Notes under the pieces: model-generated
Database searches by the model: none
Told to the model about the DNA's origin: nothing
What the model saw: the letters and a program-made list of their open reading frames with translations, nothing else
Part shown: in pieces, positions 36,413-45,776 of the stretch
Layout: every line of letters starts with the position of its first letter
Numbering within the stretch: position 1 is the stretch's first letter
NCBI GenBank assembly: GCA_003755025.1
Contig: RJVL01000005.1
Coordinates: 232,692-296,691 of the forward strand
Direction of reading: 5' to 3'
DNA: 64,000 bases
Origin: Diaphorobacter nitroreducens
GTDB taxonomy: Bacteria; Pseudomonadota; Gammaproteobacteria; Burkholderiales; Burkholderiaceae_C
Program-made: the position numbers and the translations under genes

Positions 36413-36994
36413 ATGTCCTCCCGCCCCTTTATCTCCGTTGCTGTGGTCATGCGCCGCGAGCATCTGAACAACCGCTGGCAGCCCTGGCGCTGGTCCCTGG
36501 GCGAGGTCGTGCCGCATGAAGACGTGTTTGGCACCACGCCCCGCCTGTTGCGCCAGAGCGAGGCCGAGGAGCACTGGCTGTTCCCCGGCTTCGCCGTGGA
36601 GCTGTTCCGCGACGATGTCGAGGGCTACCACCTCAATCTGAGCGCGCCCGAGCCCTGTTGGTTCGTGCACTGGCGCATGGACGAGGAGCCCGGCGCGGAC
36701 GGGCACCAGCTGGCGCGCCCGGTCGATGTGAGCCTGAGCTACCACGATGCGGGCCGATGGCTGGATGCGCAGGAAAACGTGGACCAAGTGCCCGCGCCCG
36801 ACCCGGTGCGCGAATGGCTTCAGGCCTTCGTGACGGAGCACTACCAGCCCGAGCCCAAGCGCCGCCGCCGGCCTGAGAGCTTCCGCCCACTGACCGACCG
36901 GTTCGGCAACCCCGCTTCCATCTCCACGGGCAAGACGCGCGGAGGCGGCGGTGGCGGTGGCGCACCGGCAGAAGGCGAGGGCGGTCATGGCTGA
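36413..36994 (+). CDS. DUF3305 domain-containing formate dehydrogenase accessory protein
   Basis: A 193-residue soluble protein with SVAVVMRREHLNNRWQPWRW and LRQSEAEEHWLFPGFAVELF, then ALHL-type and PEPCWFVHWRM segments. This matches DUF3305, a family found almost only beside formate dehydrogenase genes. The C-terminus is a basic patch (PKRRRRPES) and a run of eight glycines, probably disordered. Biochemical role unknown; assembly or maturation of formate dehydrogenase is inferred from context. Its end overlaps the DUF3306 start by 8 bp. Confidence 0.85.
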   Translation: MSSRPFISVAVVMRREHLNNRWQPWRWSLGEVVPHEDVFGTTPRLLRQSEAEEHWLFPGFAVELFRDDVEGYHLNLSAPEPCWFVHWRMDEEPGADGHQLARPVDVSLSYHDAGRWLDAQENVDQVPAPDPVREWLQAFVTEHYQPEPKRRRRPESFRPLTDRFGNPASISTGKTRGGGGGGGAPAEGEGGHG

Positions 36995-37661
36995 GGGCTT
37001 CCTGGGCCGCTGGTCGCGACGCAAGCAGGAGGCGCGAGACCCCGAAACCGCTTCCCAGACCGAGGTGGAGGTTGCTGCGGCGCCCGTTCTGCCGCTACAC
37101 CGCGAAGCACCTGTGCAGCAGCCTGCCGCACAGCCAGCAGCGCAACCGGCAGCCGCAGCGCGGCCGTTGCCCACGCTGCAGGACGTGCAGGCGCTCACGC
37201 CAGAGTCCGACTTCTCCAGTTTCGTGACGCGCGGCGTGGCGCCGGAGGTTCGCAACGCCGCCATGAAGAAGCTGTTCAGCGACCCGCACTTCAATGTGAT
37301 GGATGGGCTGGATGTCTATATCGACGACTACACCCAGCCCACGCCGCTGCCGCTGAGCACGCTGCGTCAGCTCGCCAGCGCCAAAGTGCTGGGGCTGGTG
37401 CAGGAGGACGCGCCGCAGGAGCGCGCCAGCGCGGCAAAGGCCAGCCAGGGTGCTGGGGTGATCGAGCCGCAGCAGGCCGCGGGCGATCTCGATGTGGCAC
37501 AGTCCGGCGTATGCAACGCCATTCCTAGCCCGCAGGCGCCGGATGCTGCACCGCAGCAGACCGCGCCCGCCAGCCACCTACCCGATGCCCAAGACGCTGA
37601 TATGCGATTGCAACCGGACCATGCCTCTGGACCCCAAGGCACTGGGAACGGCTCTGCATGA
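36987..37661 (+). CDS. DUF3306 domain-containing formate dehydrogenase accessory protein
   Basis: A 224-residue protein starting MAEGFLGRWSRRKQEARDPE. The conserved core FVTRGVAPEVRNAAMKKLF continues into FSDPHFNVMDGLDVYIDDYT (residues about 75-110), the DUF3306 signature. The flanking regions are Ala/Gln/Pro-rich and look disordered. Like DUF3305 it is known only as a companion of formate dehydrogenase. Its last 77 bp overlap, in another frame, the beginning of the polyferredoxin gene. Confidence 0.85.
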   Translation: MAEGFLGRWSRRKQEARDPETASQTEVEVAAAPVLPLHREAPVQQPAAQPAAQPAAAARPLPTLQDVQALTPESDFSSFVTRGVAPEVRNAAMKKLFSDPHFNVMDGLDVYIDDYTQPTPLPLSTLRQLASAKVLGLVQEDAPQERASAAKASQGAGVIEPQQAAGDLDVAQSGVCNAIPSPQAPDAAPQQTAPASHLPDAQDADMRLQPDHASGPQGTGNGSA

Positions 37662-39684
37662 GGAGCTGACGCTCCACTCCACCCTGTGCCGCCGCGAGGC
37701 CGGCGCCTTCCAGCAGGCCGTGCGCAGCGGCGAGACGGTGCTTGTCGCCTGCACCCAGGAAAAACGCCTGTTCACCGAACTGGCCGACCAGACCGAAGGG
37801 GCCACCTCGCCCCTGCGCTTCATCAACATTCGCGAGACCGGCGGCTGGAGCCGCGATGCGCGCCAGGCCGGCCCCAAGATCGCTGCGTTGCTGGCGGCGG
37901 CCCATCTGCCAGAGCCCGAGCCTGTGCCCACCGTGAGCTTTCGCAGTGGTGGACGTCTGCTGATCATCGGCGCGCTGGATGCCGCCGAGCGTGCGGCCAC
38001 GCTGCTGGCCGACGTGCTGGACGTGACGCTGTTCGCGCAAGGCCCCGGTGATGCCGGTGGCCGGCAAGAGCGGCGCTTTCCCGTGCTGGGCGGGCGCGTT
38101 GTGTCACTCAAGGGTTGGCTGGGGCGATTTGCGCTGCAATGGACGGCGGACAACCCCATCGACCTGGACCTGTGCACGCGCTGCAATGCCTGCGTGACCG
38201 CCTGCCCCGAGAACGCCATCGGGCTCGATTACCAGATCGACATGACGGCCTGTACCGGCCACCGCGATTGCGTGAAGGCCTGCGCGGTGGCGGGTGCCAT
38301 CCGCTTCGAGCGCGAGGCCGAGGTGCAGTCGCAGGACTTTGATCTGGTGCTGGACCTGCGCCCTGCCGGCGCCGGGCCCACCTTTTTGCAGCACGCGCTG
38401 CCGCAGGGGTACTTCCGCTGGGACGGGCAGGACCTGCAGGCGCTGCTGCGCCTGCGCGACCTGGTGGGTGAATTCGAGAAGCCCAAGTTTTTCAGCTACC
38501 GCCAGAAGCTCTGCGCCCACAGCCGCAACCGTGGGGTGGGCTGCAATGCCTGCGTGGACATCTGCTCGGCCGAGGCCATCAGCAGCGACCCCGTGCGCCA
38601 GCAGGTGGTGGTTAATCCACACCTGTGCGTGGGCTGCGGCGCCTGCACCACGGTCTGCCCCACGGGCGCCATGGGCTATGCCTACCCGTCCGCGCAGGAC
38701 ATGGGCACGCGCATCCGTACCCTGCTGTCCACTTATGCCCAGGCCGGCGGCCGCCAGCCCAGCCTGCTGCTGCACAGCCAGGAGAGCGGGCAGCAGCTCG
38801 TGCATGAACTGGGACGCGCGGCCCAGTTGGGCGTGGCCCGGGGCGTGCCCGCGCACATGATCCCCGTGGCGCTGTGGCATACAGCCAGTGTCGGTATCGA
38901 TCTGTGGCTCAGCGCTATCGCGCAGGGGGCGACACAGGTGGCGGTGCTGTTCACGGGAGACGAGGCACCGCAGTACGTGGAAGGCCTGCAGTCGCAGATG
39001 GCGGTGGCGCAGGCGTTGTTGCACGGCCTGGGCTATACGGGCACGCATCTGCATTGCGTGCATGCGCGCTCCGCGACCGATCTGGATGCGGGGCTGCGCG
39101 CGATCGGCGGCGCGTGCGGCAGCGTACCGGCGCAGGCCGCCCGCTTCACGCCGACCAATGACAAGCGCGCCACGCTGGAGCTGGCGCTGGATCATCTGGT
39201 GACCAATGCCCCCGCGCGCGAGTTGCCCGAGGCTATTGCGCTACCCAAGGGGCCATCTCCGTGGGGTACGGTGGTCGTGGACAAGGACCGCTGCACCCTG
39301 TGCCTGAGCTGCGTGAGCGCCTGCCCCGCCGGCGCGCTGCAGGACAATCCGCAGGCACCGCAACTGCGCTTCACTGAGCAGAATTGCGTGCAATGCGGCC
39401 TGTGCGAGCGCACTTGCCCCGAGAATGCCATCACGCTGCAGCCGCGCATGCTGCTCACGCCGGAGCGCGGCCAGCCGCGCGTGCTGAACGAGACCCAGCC
39501 CTATGGCTGCATCCGCTGCGGCAAGCCTTTCGGCACGCTGCAGGCCATCGAGGCCATGCTGGGCAGGCTGGCCGACCACCCGATGTTCCAGGGCGAGGCG
39601 CTGGAACGCCTCAAGATGTGCGGTGACTGCCGCGTGATTGACCTGTACTCCGCCCAGAACGAAGCGAAAGTGACCGACCTGTGA
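37585..39684 (+). CDS. multi-cluster 4Fe-4S polyferredoxin of formate dehydrogenase locus
   Basis: A 699-residue cytoplasmic protein starting MPKTLICDCNRTMPLD. Several ferredoxin motifs are visible: CTRCNACVTACP (around residue 195), CTGHRDCVKAC, CNACVDIC, CVGCGACTTVCP (around residue 350), CTLCLSCVSACP and CVQCGLCERTCP (residues about 570-615). CIRCGKPFG and CGDC lie near the end. It could carry six or so clusters and move electrons between partners, or serve in cofactor assembly; neither is shown. Start overlaps the DUF3306 gene; the stop overlaps the chaperone start (GTGA). Confidence 0.88.
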   Translation: MPKTLICDCNRTMPLDPKALGTALHEELTLHSTLCRREAGAFQQAVRSGETVLVACTQEKRLFTELADQTEGATSPLRFINIRETGGWSRDARQAGPKIAALLAAAHLPEPEPVPTVSFRSGGRLLIIGALDAAERAATLLADVLDVTLFAQGPGDAGGRQERRFPVLGGRVVSLKGWLGRFALQWTADNPIDLDLCTRCNACVTACPENAIGLDYQIDMTACTGHRDCVKACAVAGAIRFEREAEVQSQDFDLVLDLRPAGAGPTFLQHALPQGYFRWDGQDLQALLRLRDLVGEFEKPKFFSYRQKLCAHSRNRGVGCNACVDICSAEAISSDPVRQQVVVNPHLCVGCGACTTVCPTGAMGYAYPSAQDMGTRIRTLLSTYAQAGGRQPSLLLHSQESGQQLVHELGRAAQLGVARGVPAHMIPVALWHTASVGIDLWLSAIAQGATQVAVLFTGDEAPQYVEGLQSQMAVAQALLHGLGYTGTHLHCVHARSATDLDAGLRAIGGACGSVPAQAARFTPTNDKRATLELALDHLVTNAPARELPEAIALPKGPSPWGTVVVDKDRCTLCLSCVSACPAGALQDNPQAPQLRFTEQNCVQCGLCERTCPENAITLQPRMLLTPERGQPRVLNETQPYGCIRCGKPFGTLQAIEAMLGRLADHPMFQGEALERLKMCGDCRVIDLYSAQNEAKVTDL

Positions 39685-40319
39685 GCAGTCCCACTACAGC
39701 CCACCTCACCGCCCCGGCCACCACCTCCGCGCTGGATGAGGAAACCGCGCGCGCAGAGTTGTACGGCCTGTTGGCCCAGCTGTACTACGCCTCGCCCGAT
39801 CCGGCGCTGCTGGATGCGTTGCGCGTCGCCGTGACCGAGGCGCCCGCCAGCGGCGCCTTTTTGCAGGAGCCTTGGCAGCAGCTCGTGGCCGTGGCGCGCG
39901 AGCTGACGGACGGCGCGGTGGCCGACGAGTACGACGCGCTCTTTGGCGGGGTGGGCAAGCCCGAGGTATTCCTGTACGGCTCGCACTACCTGAGCGGTTT
40001 CCTGAACGAAAAGCCCCTGGCGCGGCTGCGCACCGACCTGCAGCGGCTGGGCCTGGCCGCCCGGGAGGACATGCCCGATACCGAGGACCACATCGCCTAC
40101 CTGTGCGAGGTGATGCGCTACCTGATCGCTGGTGACGATGGGGGCGTGTGCCACCTGGAGTCGCAGCGCACCTTCTTTGCCGCGCATATCCAGCCCTGGG
40201 TGCTGCAGTTGTGTGATGTGCTGGAGCAGCAGCCGCGGGCGCGCTTTTACGCCGTCCTGGCGCGGTTCACGCGCGCCTTCGTGGCTGTGGAGTCGCAGGG
40301 CTTCGACATGCTCGAGTAA
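39681..40319 (+). CDS. TorD/DmsD-family molecular chaperone
   Basis: A 212-residue all-helical protein of the redox-enzyme maturation chaperone family: RAELYGLLAQLYYASPDPALLDALR, VADEYDALFGG, and LSGFLNEKPLARLR with MPDTEDHIAYLCEVMRYLI. Such proteins bind the twin-arginine signal of a molybdoenzyme and hold it for cofactor loading. The downstream alpha subunit with its TAT signal is the obvious client, comparable to FdhT in Shewanella. It starts with GTG overlapping the polyferredoxin stop by 4 bp. Confidence 0.88.
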   Translation: MSSPTTAHLTAPATTSALDEETARAELYGLLAQLYYASPDPALLDALRVAVTEAPASGAFLQEPWQQLVAVARELTDGAVADEYDALFGGVGKPEVFLYGSHYLSGFLNEKPLARLRTDLQRLGLAAREDMPDTEDHIAYLCEVMRYLIAGDDGGVCHLESQRTFFAAHIQPWVLQLCDVLEQQPRARFYAVLARFTRAFVAVESQGFDMLE

Positions 40320-40407
40320 GCGCGGCGCCGCACCTAGCGCGGAACGTGTAACGGTGCAGCACGCCCATCGCCAAAGGCGAGCCCGGTCCTCGGGTGACGT
40401 TGCCGCA

Positions 40408-40436
40408 TTGTGACCAATGTCATAGACTGTATGAAT
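40408..40436 (+). promoter_or_regulatory. candidate promoter for the respiratory formate dehydrogenase operon
   Basis: TTGTGA at 40408-40413 and TATGAA at 40430-40435, spacer 16 bp, in the 173-bp gap before the TAT-target gene. A small inverted repeat CATTG-TGAC-CAATG (40406-40419) overlaps the -35 and could be an operator. Confidence 0.4.
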
Positions 40437-40492
40437 GCGGCTTCATACGCCGCGATTTTTCCGTTTTCTTGCCAGCATTCCTGGAGACAAAA

Positions 40493-40705
40493 ATGCAGGA
40501 CCGCCAGCCCACCCCTTCCCGTCGTCGTTTCTTTGCAGGTGCTGCCACCGTCGGTGCCGCAGCTGCTTCCGTGGCCGTGCTTCCGCGCATGGTGACCACC
40601 CCGCAGGCTGTGGTGGAACAGGCCCCGCGCCCTACCCCCGAGCGGGGCGGCGGCTACCATGAGTCGGACCATGTCCGCCACTACTACAACACCACCCGCA
40701 TCTGA
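40493..40705 (+). CDS. formate dehydrogenase region TAT-target protein
   Basis: A 70-residue protein with a twin-arginine-type N-terminus (PSRRRFFAGAATVGAAAASV) and a short hydrophilic remainder ending GGGYHESDHVRHYYNTTRI. It matches the small 'formate dehydrogenase region TAT target' family (called FdhX in Shewanella), always found before a respiratory formate dehydrogenase alpha subunit. GGAG sits about 8 nt before the ATG. It may escort or nucleate export of the complex; its role is not established. Confidence 0.85.
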   Translation: MQDRQPTPSRRRFFAGAATVGAAAASVAVLPRMVTTPQAVVEQAPRPTPERGGGYHESDHVRHYYNTTRI

Positions 40706-40726
40706 TGCGGCACAGCGGGGTTCGCC

Positions 40727-43696
40727 ATGTTGCTGACTAAAAAATCTTCCCATGCGCCGCAAGGTGCACAGGCCTCTTCCCCTTTCGTGCACAGCCTGCG
40801 GCGCGGACTCTCGCAGGCGCTGCCCACCATGGATCGCCGCGCGTTCCTGCGCCGCTCGGGCCTGGGGGTGGGGGTGGGCATTGCCGCTTCGCAGCTCACG
40901 CTGGTGCGCAAATCCCAGGCAGCCGAGGGTGCCAAGGTCGCCATCGGCGATACCAAGGTCGAGGTGCGTCGCACCGTGTGCACGCACTGCTCGGTGGGCT
41001 GCGCTGTGGACGCCGTGGTGGAAAACGGTGTCTGGGTGCGCCAGGAGCCGGTGTTTGATTCGCCCATCAACCTGGGCGCTCATTGCGCCAAGGGCGCATC
41101 GGTGCGCGAACATGGCCACGGCGAGTACCGCCTGCGCTATCCGATGAAGCTGGTCAACGGCAAGTACGAGCGCATCAGCTGGGATACCGCCCTCAACGAA
41201 ATCACCGCCCGCATGAAGGAACTGCGCGAGGCCAGCGGCCCCGACAGCGTGTACTTCATCGGTTCGTCCAAGCACAGCAACGAGCAATCCTATCTGCTGC
41301 GCAAGTTTGTGAGCTTCTGGGGCTCCAACAACTGCGATCACCAGGCGCGCATCTGCCACTCGACCACGGTCGCGGGCGTGGCCAATACCTGGGGATACGG
41401 TGCGATGACCAACTCGTACAACGACATGCAGAACAGCAAGTGCGCGTTGTACATCGGCTCGAATGCCGCCGAGGCCCACCCGGTGAGCATGCTGCACATG
41501 CTGCATGCCAAGGAAAACGGCTGCAAGATGATCGTGGTGGACCCGCGCTTCACCCGCACGGCCGCCAAGGCTGACGAATACGTGCGCATTCGCTCCGGCA
41601 CGGACATTCCGTTCCTGTTCGGCCTGCTGTACCACATCTTCAAGAACGGCTGGGAAGACAAGAAGTACATCAACGATCGCGTCTACGGAATGGACAAGGT
41701 GCGCGAGGAGGTGCTGGCCAAGTGGACGCCCGACAAGGTCGAGGAGGCCTGTGGCGTGGGCGAGGCGCAGATGTACAAAGTGGCCGAGATGATGGCCAAG
41801 AACAGCCCGGCCACGTTGGTGTGGTGCATGGGCCAGACGCAGCACAGCATCGGCAACGCCATGGTGCGTGCCTCGTGCATCGTGCAACTGGCGCTCGGCA
41901 ATGTCGGTAAGAGCGGCGGCGGGGCCAACATCTTCCGTGGCCACGACAACGTGCAGGGCGCGACGGACGTCGGCCCCAACCCCGATTCACTGCCCGGCTA
42001 CTACGGCCTGGCCGAAGGCTCGTGGAAGCACTTCGCCAACGCCTGGGGGGTCGACTTCGAGTGGATCAAGGGCCGCTACGCATCGCCCGCCATGATGAGC
42101 AAGAATGGCATCACCGTCTCGCGCTGGATCGACGGCGTGCTGGAGAAGAACGAGCTCATCGACCAGGATTCCAACCTGCGCGGTGTCTTCTACTGGGGTC
42201 ATGCGCCCAACTCGCAGACGCGCGGCCTGGAGATGAAGCGCGCGATGGACAAACTGGACCTGCTGGTGGTGGTTGATCCCTATCCGTCGGCCACGGCGGC
42301 CATGGCGGCCATGCCCGGCAAGCCGGAGGATCTGAATCCCAACCGGGCCGTGTACCTGCTGCCGGCCTGCACCCAGTTTGAAACCAGTGGTTCGGCCACG
42401 GCATCCAACCGCTCGCTGCAGTGGCGCGAAAAGGTCATCGAGCCGCTGTGGGAGAGCCGCAGCGACCACATGATCATGTACCAGTTTGCACAGAAGCTTG
42501 GCTTCGACAAGGAACTGGTCAAGAACTACCAGATGCAGAAGGTCAAGGGCATGGACGAACCCGTGCCCGAGGACATCCTGCGTGAGATCAACCGCTGTGT
42601 CTGGACCATTGGCTACACCGGCCAGAGTCCGGAGCGCCTGAAGGCGCACATGAAGAACATGCACATGTTCGACGTGAAGACGCTCAAGGCCAAGGGCGGC
42701 AAGGACAAGGAAACCGGCTACGACTTTACGGGCGACTACTTTGGCCTGCCCTGGCCGTGTTTTGGCACGCCCGAGATGAAGCACCCGGGCTCGCCCAACC
42801 TGTACGACACCAGCAAGCATGTGATGGATGGCGGCGGCAACTTCCGCGCCAACTTCGGCGTGGAACGCGACGGCGTCAACCTGCTGGCCGAAGATGGCTC
42901 GCACTCGGTGGGCGCCGATCTCACCACCGGCTACCCCGAATTCGACCATGTGCTGCTCAAGAAGCTGGGCTGGTGGGCCGACCTCACCGAGGCGGAGCAG
43001 AAGGCGGCCGAGGGCAAGAACTGGAAGACCGACCCCTCTGGCGGCATCATCCGCGTGGCGATGAAGGTGCATGGTTGCCACCCGTTCGGCAACGCCAAGG
43101 CGCGCGCGGTGGTCTGGAACTTCCCCGACCCCATTCCGCAGCACCGCGAGCCCATCTACGGCACGCGTCCGGATCTCGTGGCCAAGTACCCCACGCACGA
43201 TGACAAGAACGCGTTCTGGCGGCTGCCCACGCTCTACAAGAGCCTGCAGCAGAAGAACGTGGCCGACAAGGTGTACGAGAAATATCCGCTGATCCTTTCG
43301 TCCGGCCGTCTGGTCGAGTACGAGGGTGGTGGCGAGGAAACCCGCTCCAACCCCTGGCTGGCCGAGCTGCAGCAGGAGTCGTTCGTCGAGATCAACCCCA
43401 AGACGGCGGCCGATCGCGGCATCCGCAACGGTGAGCGCGTTTGGCTCAGCACCCCCACGGGCGCGCGCCTGAATGTGCAGGCGCTGGTGACCGAGCGCGT
43501 GGCGCCGGATACCTGCTGGATGCCCTTCCACTTCTCGGGCCGCTGGCAGGGCCAGGACATGCTGGCCTATTACCCCAAGGGTGCGGCTCCCGTGGTGCGC
43601 GGCGAGGCGGTCAACACCGCCACGACCTATGGCTACGACAGCGTGACCATGATGCAAGAAACCAAGACCACGATCTGCAACGTGGAACGCGCATAA
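40727..43696 (+). CDS. respiratory formate dehydrogenase alpha subunit (molybdopterin, TAT-exported)
   Basis: A 989-residue catalytic subunit. A twin-arginine signal lies unusually far in (MDRRAFLRRSGLGVG at residues 35-49). The 4Fe-4S motif CTHCSVGC...C is at about residue 86-120, and the active-site Cys210 is in RICHSTTV, again cysteine rather than selenocysteine. GHDNVQGATDVGPNPDSLPG and LILSSGRLVEYEGGGEETRS belong to the cofactor domains. It should face the periplasm with the beta and gamma subunits. The N-terminal start is uncertain; an ATG at 40829 begins at the TAT motif. Confidence 0.93.
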   Translation: MLLTKKSSHAPQGAQASSPFVHSLRRGLSQALPTMDRRAFLRRSGLGVGVGIAASQLTLVRKSQAAEGAKVAIGDTKVEVRRTVCTHCSVGCAVDAVVENGVWVRQEPVFDSPINLGAHCAKGASVREHGHGEYRLRYPMKLVNGKYERISWDTALNEITARMKELREASGPDSVYFIGSSKHSNEQSYLLRKFVSFWGSNNCDHQARICHSTTVAGVANTWGYGAMTNSYNDMQNSKCALYIGSNAAEAHPVSMLHMLHAKENGCKMIVVDPRFTRTAAKADEYVRIRSGTDIPFLFGLLYHIFKNGWEDKKYINDRVYGMDKVREEVLAKWTPDKVEEACGVGEAQMYKVAEMMAKNSPATLVWCMGQTQHSIGNAMVRASCIVQLALGNVGKSGGGANIFRGHDNVQGATDVGPNPDSLPGYYGLAEGSWKHFANAWGVDFEWIKGRYASPAMMSKNGITVSRWIDGVLEKNELIDQDSNLRGVFYWGHAPNSQTRGLEMKRAMDKLDLLVVVDPYPSATAAMAAMPGKPEDLNPNRAVYLLPACTQFETSGSATASNRSLQWREKVIEPLWESRSDHMIMYQFAQKLGFDKELVKNYQMQKVKGMDEPVPEDILREINRCVWTIGYTGQSPERLKAHMKNMHMFDVKTLKAKGGKDKETGYDFTGDYFGLPWPCFGTPEMKHPGSPNLYDTSKHVMDGGGNFRANFGVERDGVNLLAEDGSHSVGADLTTGYPEFDHVLLKKLGWWADLTEAEQKAAEGKNWKTDPSGGIIRVAMKVHGCHPFGNAKARAVVWNFPDPIPQHREPIYGTRPDLVAKYPTHDDKNAFWRLPTLYKSLQQKNVADKVYEKYPLILSSGRLVEYEGGGEETRSNPWLAELQQESFVEINPKTAADRGIRNGERVWLSTPTGARLNVQALVTERVAPDTCWMPFHFSGRWQGQDMLAYYPKGAAPVVRGEAVNTATTYGYDSVTMMQETKTTICNVERA

Positions 43697-43706
43697 GGAG
43701 GCAGCG

Positions 43707-44327
43707 ATGGCACGGATGAAATTCATTTGCGACGCGGAGCGTTGCATCGAGTGCAACAGCTGCGTGACGGCGTGCAAGAACGAGCACGAGGTGCCCTGGG
43801 GCGTGAACCGCCGCCGCGTGGTCACGCTCAACGACGGCGTGCCCGGCGAGAAGTCCATCTCGGTGGCCTGCATGCACTGCAGCGATGCCCCTTGCATGGC
43901 CGTCTGCCCCGTCAACTGCTTCTACCGCACGGAAGAGGGTGTGGTGCTGCATGACAAGGACGTATGCATTGGCTGCGGCTATTGCAGCTACGCCTGCCCG
44001 TTCGGTGCGCCGCAGTTCCCCTCGCAGGGCACTTTTGGTGTGCGCGGCAAGATGGACAAGTGCACCTTCTGTGCCGGTGGTCCCGAGGAGCACGGCAGCC
44101 AGGCCGAGTTCGAGAAGTACGGACGCAACCGTCTGGCCGAGGGCAAGCTGCCCGCCTGTGCCGAAATGTGCTCCACCAAGGCGCTGCTGGCCGGTGACGG
44201 CGACGTGGTCGCCGACATCTTCCGCACCCGCGTGGTCCAGCGCGGCAAGGGCGCCGAGGTCTGGGGCTGGGGCACGGCCTATGGTTCCAAGCAGGCCGGC
44301 CAGCCGCCGGCGGGAGCAAAGTCATGA
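43707..44327 (+). CDS. fdh3B: formate dehydrogenase beta subunit (four 4Fe-4S)
   Basis: A 206-residue electron-transfer subunit of the FDH3 type. The clusters are bound by CIECNSCVTACKNEH, CMHCSDAPCMAVCPVNC, CIGCGYCSYACPFGAP and CTFC with a later CAEMC. It links the alpha subunit to the cytochrome b gamma subunit. Unlike E. coli FdnH it has no C-terminal membrane helix. It follows the alpha gene by 10 bp with AAGGAGG before the ATG, and overlaps the next gene by 4 bp. Confidence 0.95.
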   Translation: MARMKFICDAERCIECNSCVTACKNEHEVPWGVNRRRVVTLNDGVPGEKSISVACMHCSDAPCMAVCPVNCFYRTEEGVVLHDKDVCIGCGYCSYACPFGAPQFPSQGTFGVRGKMDKCTFCAGGPEEHGSQAEFEKYGRNRLAEGKLPACAEMCSTKALLAGDGDVVADIFRTRVVQRGKGAEVWGWGTAYGSKQAGQPPAGAKS

Positions 44328-44557
44328 AGACGCGTGCATGGCATGTTCTGGGCGCCTTGGGCGCAGCCGTGGCCCTGACGGCCTGCGGCGAGAAACCGCA
44401 GACCGGCGGCGGTGTGAAGTACGACGCACCGCCCTACGCGGGCACGGGCAGCAACTTCACTTCTCCCGACTGGAAGGCGGGCGATGCGGGCAGCTGGGAG
44501 CAAAAGCTCAAGGCCCGCATGCAGTACGGCCAAAACGAATACAACCGCGTGCGGTGA
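44324..44557 (+). CDS. small lipoprotein of the formate dehydrogenase operon
   Basis: A 77-residue precursor with a signal sequence ending VALTACG, cysteine near residue 21. The short mature chain has YDAPPYAGTGSNFTSPDWKA and KLKARMQYGQNEYNRVR. No known domain is recognised. Its ATG overlaps the beta-subunit stop (ATGA), and it lies directly before the gamma subunit, so it is surely co-translated with the complex. It could be a periplasmic assembly or stability subunit; function unknown. Confidence 0.82.
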   Translation: MKTRAWHVLGALGAAVALTACGEKPQTGGGVKYDAPPYAGTGSNFTSPDWKAGDAGSWEQKLKARMQYGQNEYNRVR

Positions 44558-44570
44558 TGCGAGGTCTGCC

Positions 44571-45776
44571 ATGAAACACCTCTTGTGTGCATTGCTGCTC
44601 GCCAGCGGTGCCGCGTGGGCGCAGGCCCCGGCGGCGCCCGCCAGCGACGCGGCAGCGCCCGCGGCGGCAGACGCTGCCCCTGTGCCGGCGGCGGTTGGTG
44701 CCGTCAAAAGCCAGAACATCTTCGACGTGAAGCCCGATGCCAGTGAGGAGCCGGGCTACGCCCAGCAGACCAACGGTGAGCGTGCCAAGGTTCAGCCGGG
44801 CAACAACGCGCCCATGTGGCGGCAGGTGCGAGATGGGGTGACGGGCTACAGCAGCCTGCCGGCGAGCCAGGCCCCTGAGGCCGGCAACCTGATCCAGCCG
44901 TTCGCGCAATACCCTGGCTCGCGCTACACCACGGCAGGCCAGGCGTGGCGCGAGGTGCGCAATAACTGGATCATTCCCTACGGCGCGGCCTTGCTGGGCA
45001 TCACCGTGCTGGCGCTGGCCATCTTCTTTGTGACCAAGGGCACCCTGGGCCACGCGGATGCGGAGGCTGGCGGTCGCCGGATCGAGCGCTTCACGCCCTT
45101 CGAGCGCGCGGCGCACTGGTCCAATGCGATCGCCTTCGTCACGCTGGCCATCACGGGCATCCTGATGGCGTTCGGCAAGTTCTTCCTGCTGCCCGTGCTG
45201 GGTGCACAGCTCTTCGGCTGGTTGGCGTACGCGGCGAAGAACGTGCACAACTTCATGGGCCCGCTGTTCGCCGTGTCGCTCACGGTGATCATCATCACTT
45301 TCATCAAGGACAACATCGCCAACCGCGCGGACTTCGTCTGGCTGTCCAAGGCAGGTGGCATGTTCACCAACAAGGAAGTGCCGTCGCACCGCTTCAACGC
45401 AGGCGAGAAGGGCATGTTCTGGTGGGGCATCACTATTCCCGGGGTGTTTGTTGTGCTGTCGGGCCTGGTGCTCGACAAGTTGATCCCCGGCTGGGGCCTG
45501 CTGCGCGGAGAGATGCAGATCGCCCACATGGTGCACGCCACGCTGGCCCTCTGGATGATGGCGCTGCTGCTGGGCCACATCTACATGGGCACGATCGGCA
45601 TGCGCGGGGCCTACAAGGCCATGAAGACCGGTTACGTGAGCGAGGCCTGGGCGCGCGAGCACCATGAGCTGTGGGCCGACGATGTCCGCAGCGGCAAGAT
45701 TCCCGCACAGCGCAGTGGTGCGGCTCCCGCCGCGCAAACCACGCCTTCCCACCCCGCCGTAGGAGGAACCTCATGA
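44571..45776 (+). CDS. formate dehydrogenase gamma subunit (cytochrome b556)
   Basis: A 401-residue membrane subunit that passes electrons to quinone. It has a cleavable signal peptide (ending near AAWAQA), a ~115-residue periplasmic region with Ala/Pro-rich start, and a helix around residues 140-160. A four-helix cytochrome b core follows, with candidate haem histidines in ERFTPFERAAHWSNAIAFV, NVHNFMGP, IAHMVHATLALWM and LLGHIYMGTIG. The extra N-terminal helix and periplasmic segment are typical of FDH3-type gamma subunits. Stop overlaps the next ATG. Confidence 0.93.
   Translation: MKHLLCALLLASGAAWAQAPAAPASDAAAPAAADAAPVPAAVGAVKSQNIFDVKPDASEEPGYAQQTNGERAKVQPGNNAPMWRQVRDGVTGYSSLPASQAPEAGNLIQPFAQYPGSRYTTAGQAWREVRNNWIIPYGAALLGITVLALAIFFVTKGTLGHADAEAGGRRIERFTPFERAAHWSNAIAFVTLAITGILMAFGKFFLLPVLGAQLFGWLAYAAKNVHNFMGPLFAVSLTVIIITFIKDNIANRADFVWLSKAGGMFTNKEVPSHRFNAGEKGMFWWGITIPGVFVVLSGLVLDKLIPGWGLLRGEMQIAHMVHATLALWMMALLLGHIYMGTIGMRGAYKAMKTGYVSEAWAREHHELWADDVRSGKIPAQRSGAAPAAQTTPSHPAVGGTS

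Noticed and set aside
40900-41400. Search for a selenocysteine TGA and stem-loop in the formate dehydrogenase genes
   Set aside because: Both active sites (Cys401 in fdsA, Cys210 in the respiratory alpha subunit) are encoded by TGC and frames are open without internal stops.
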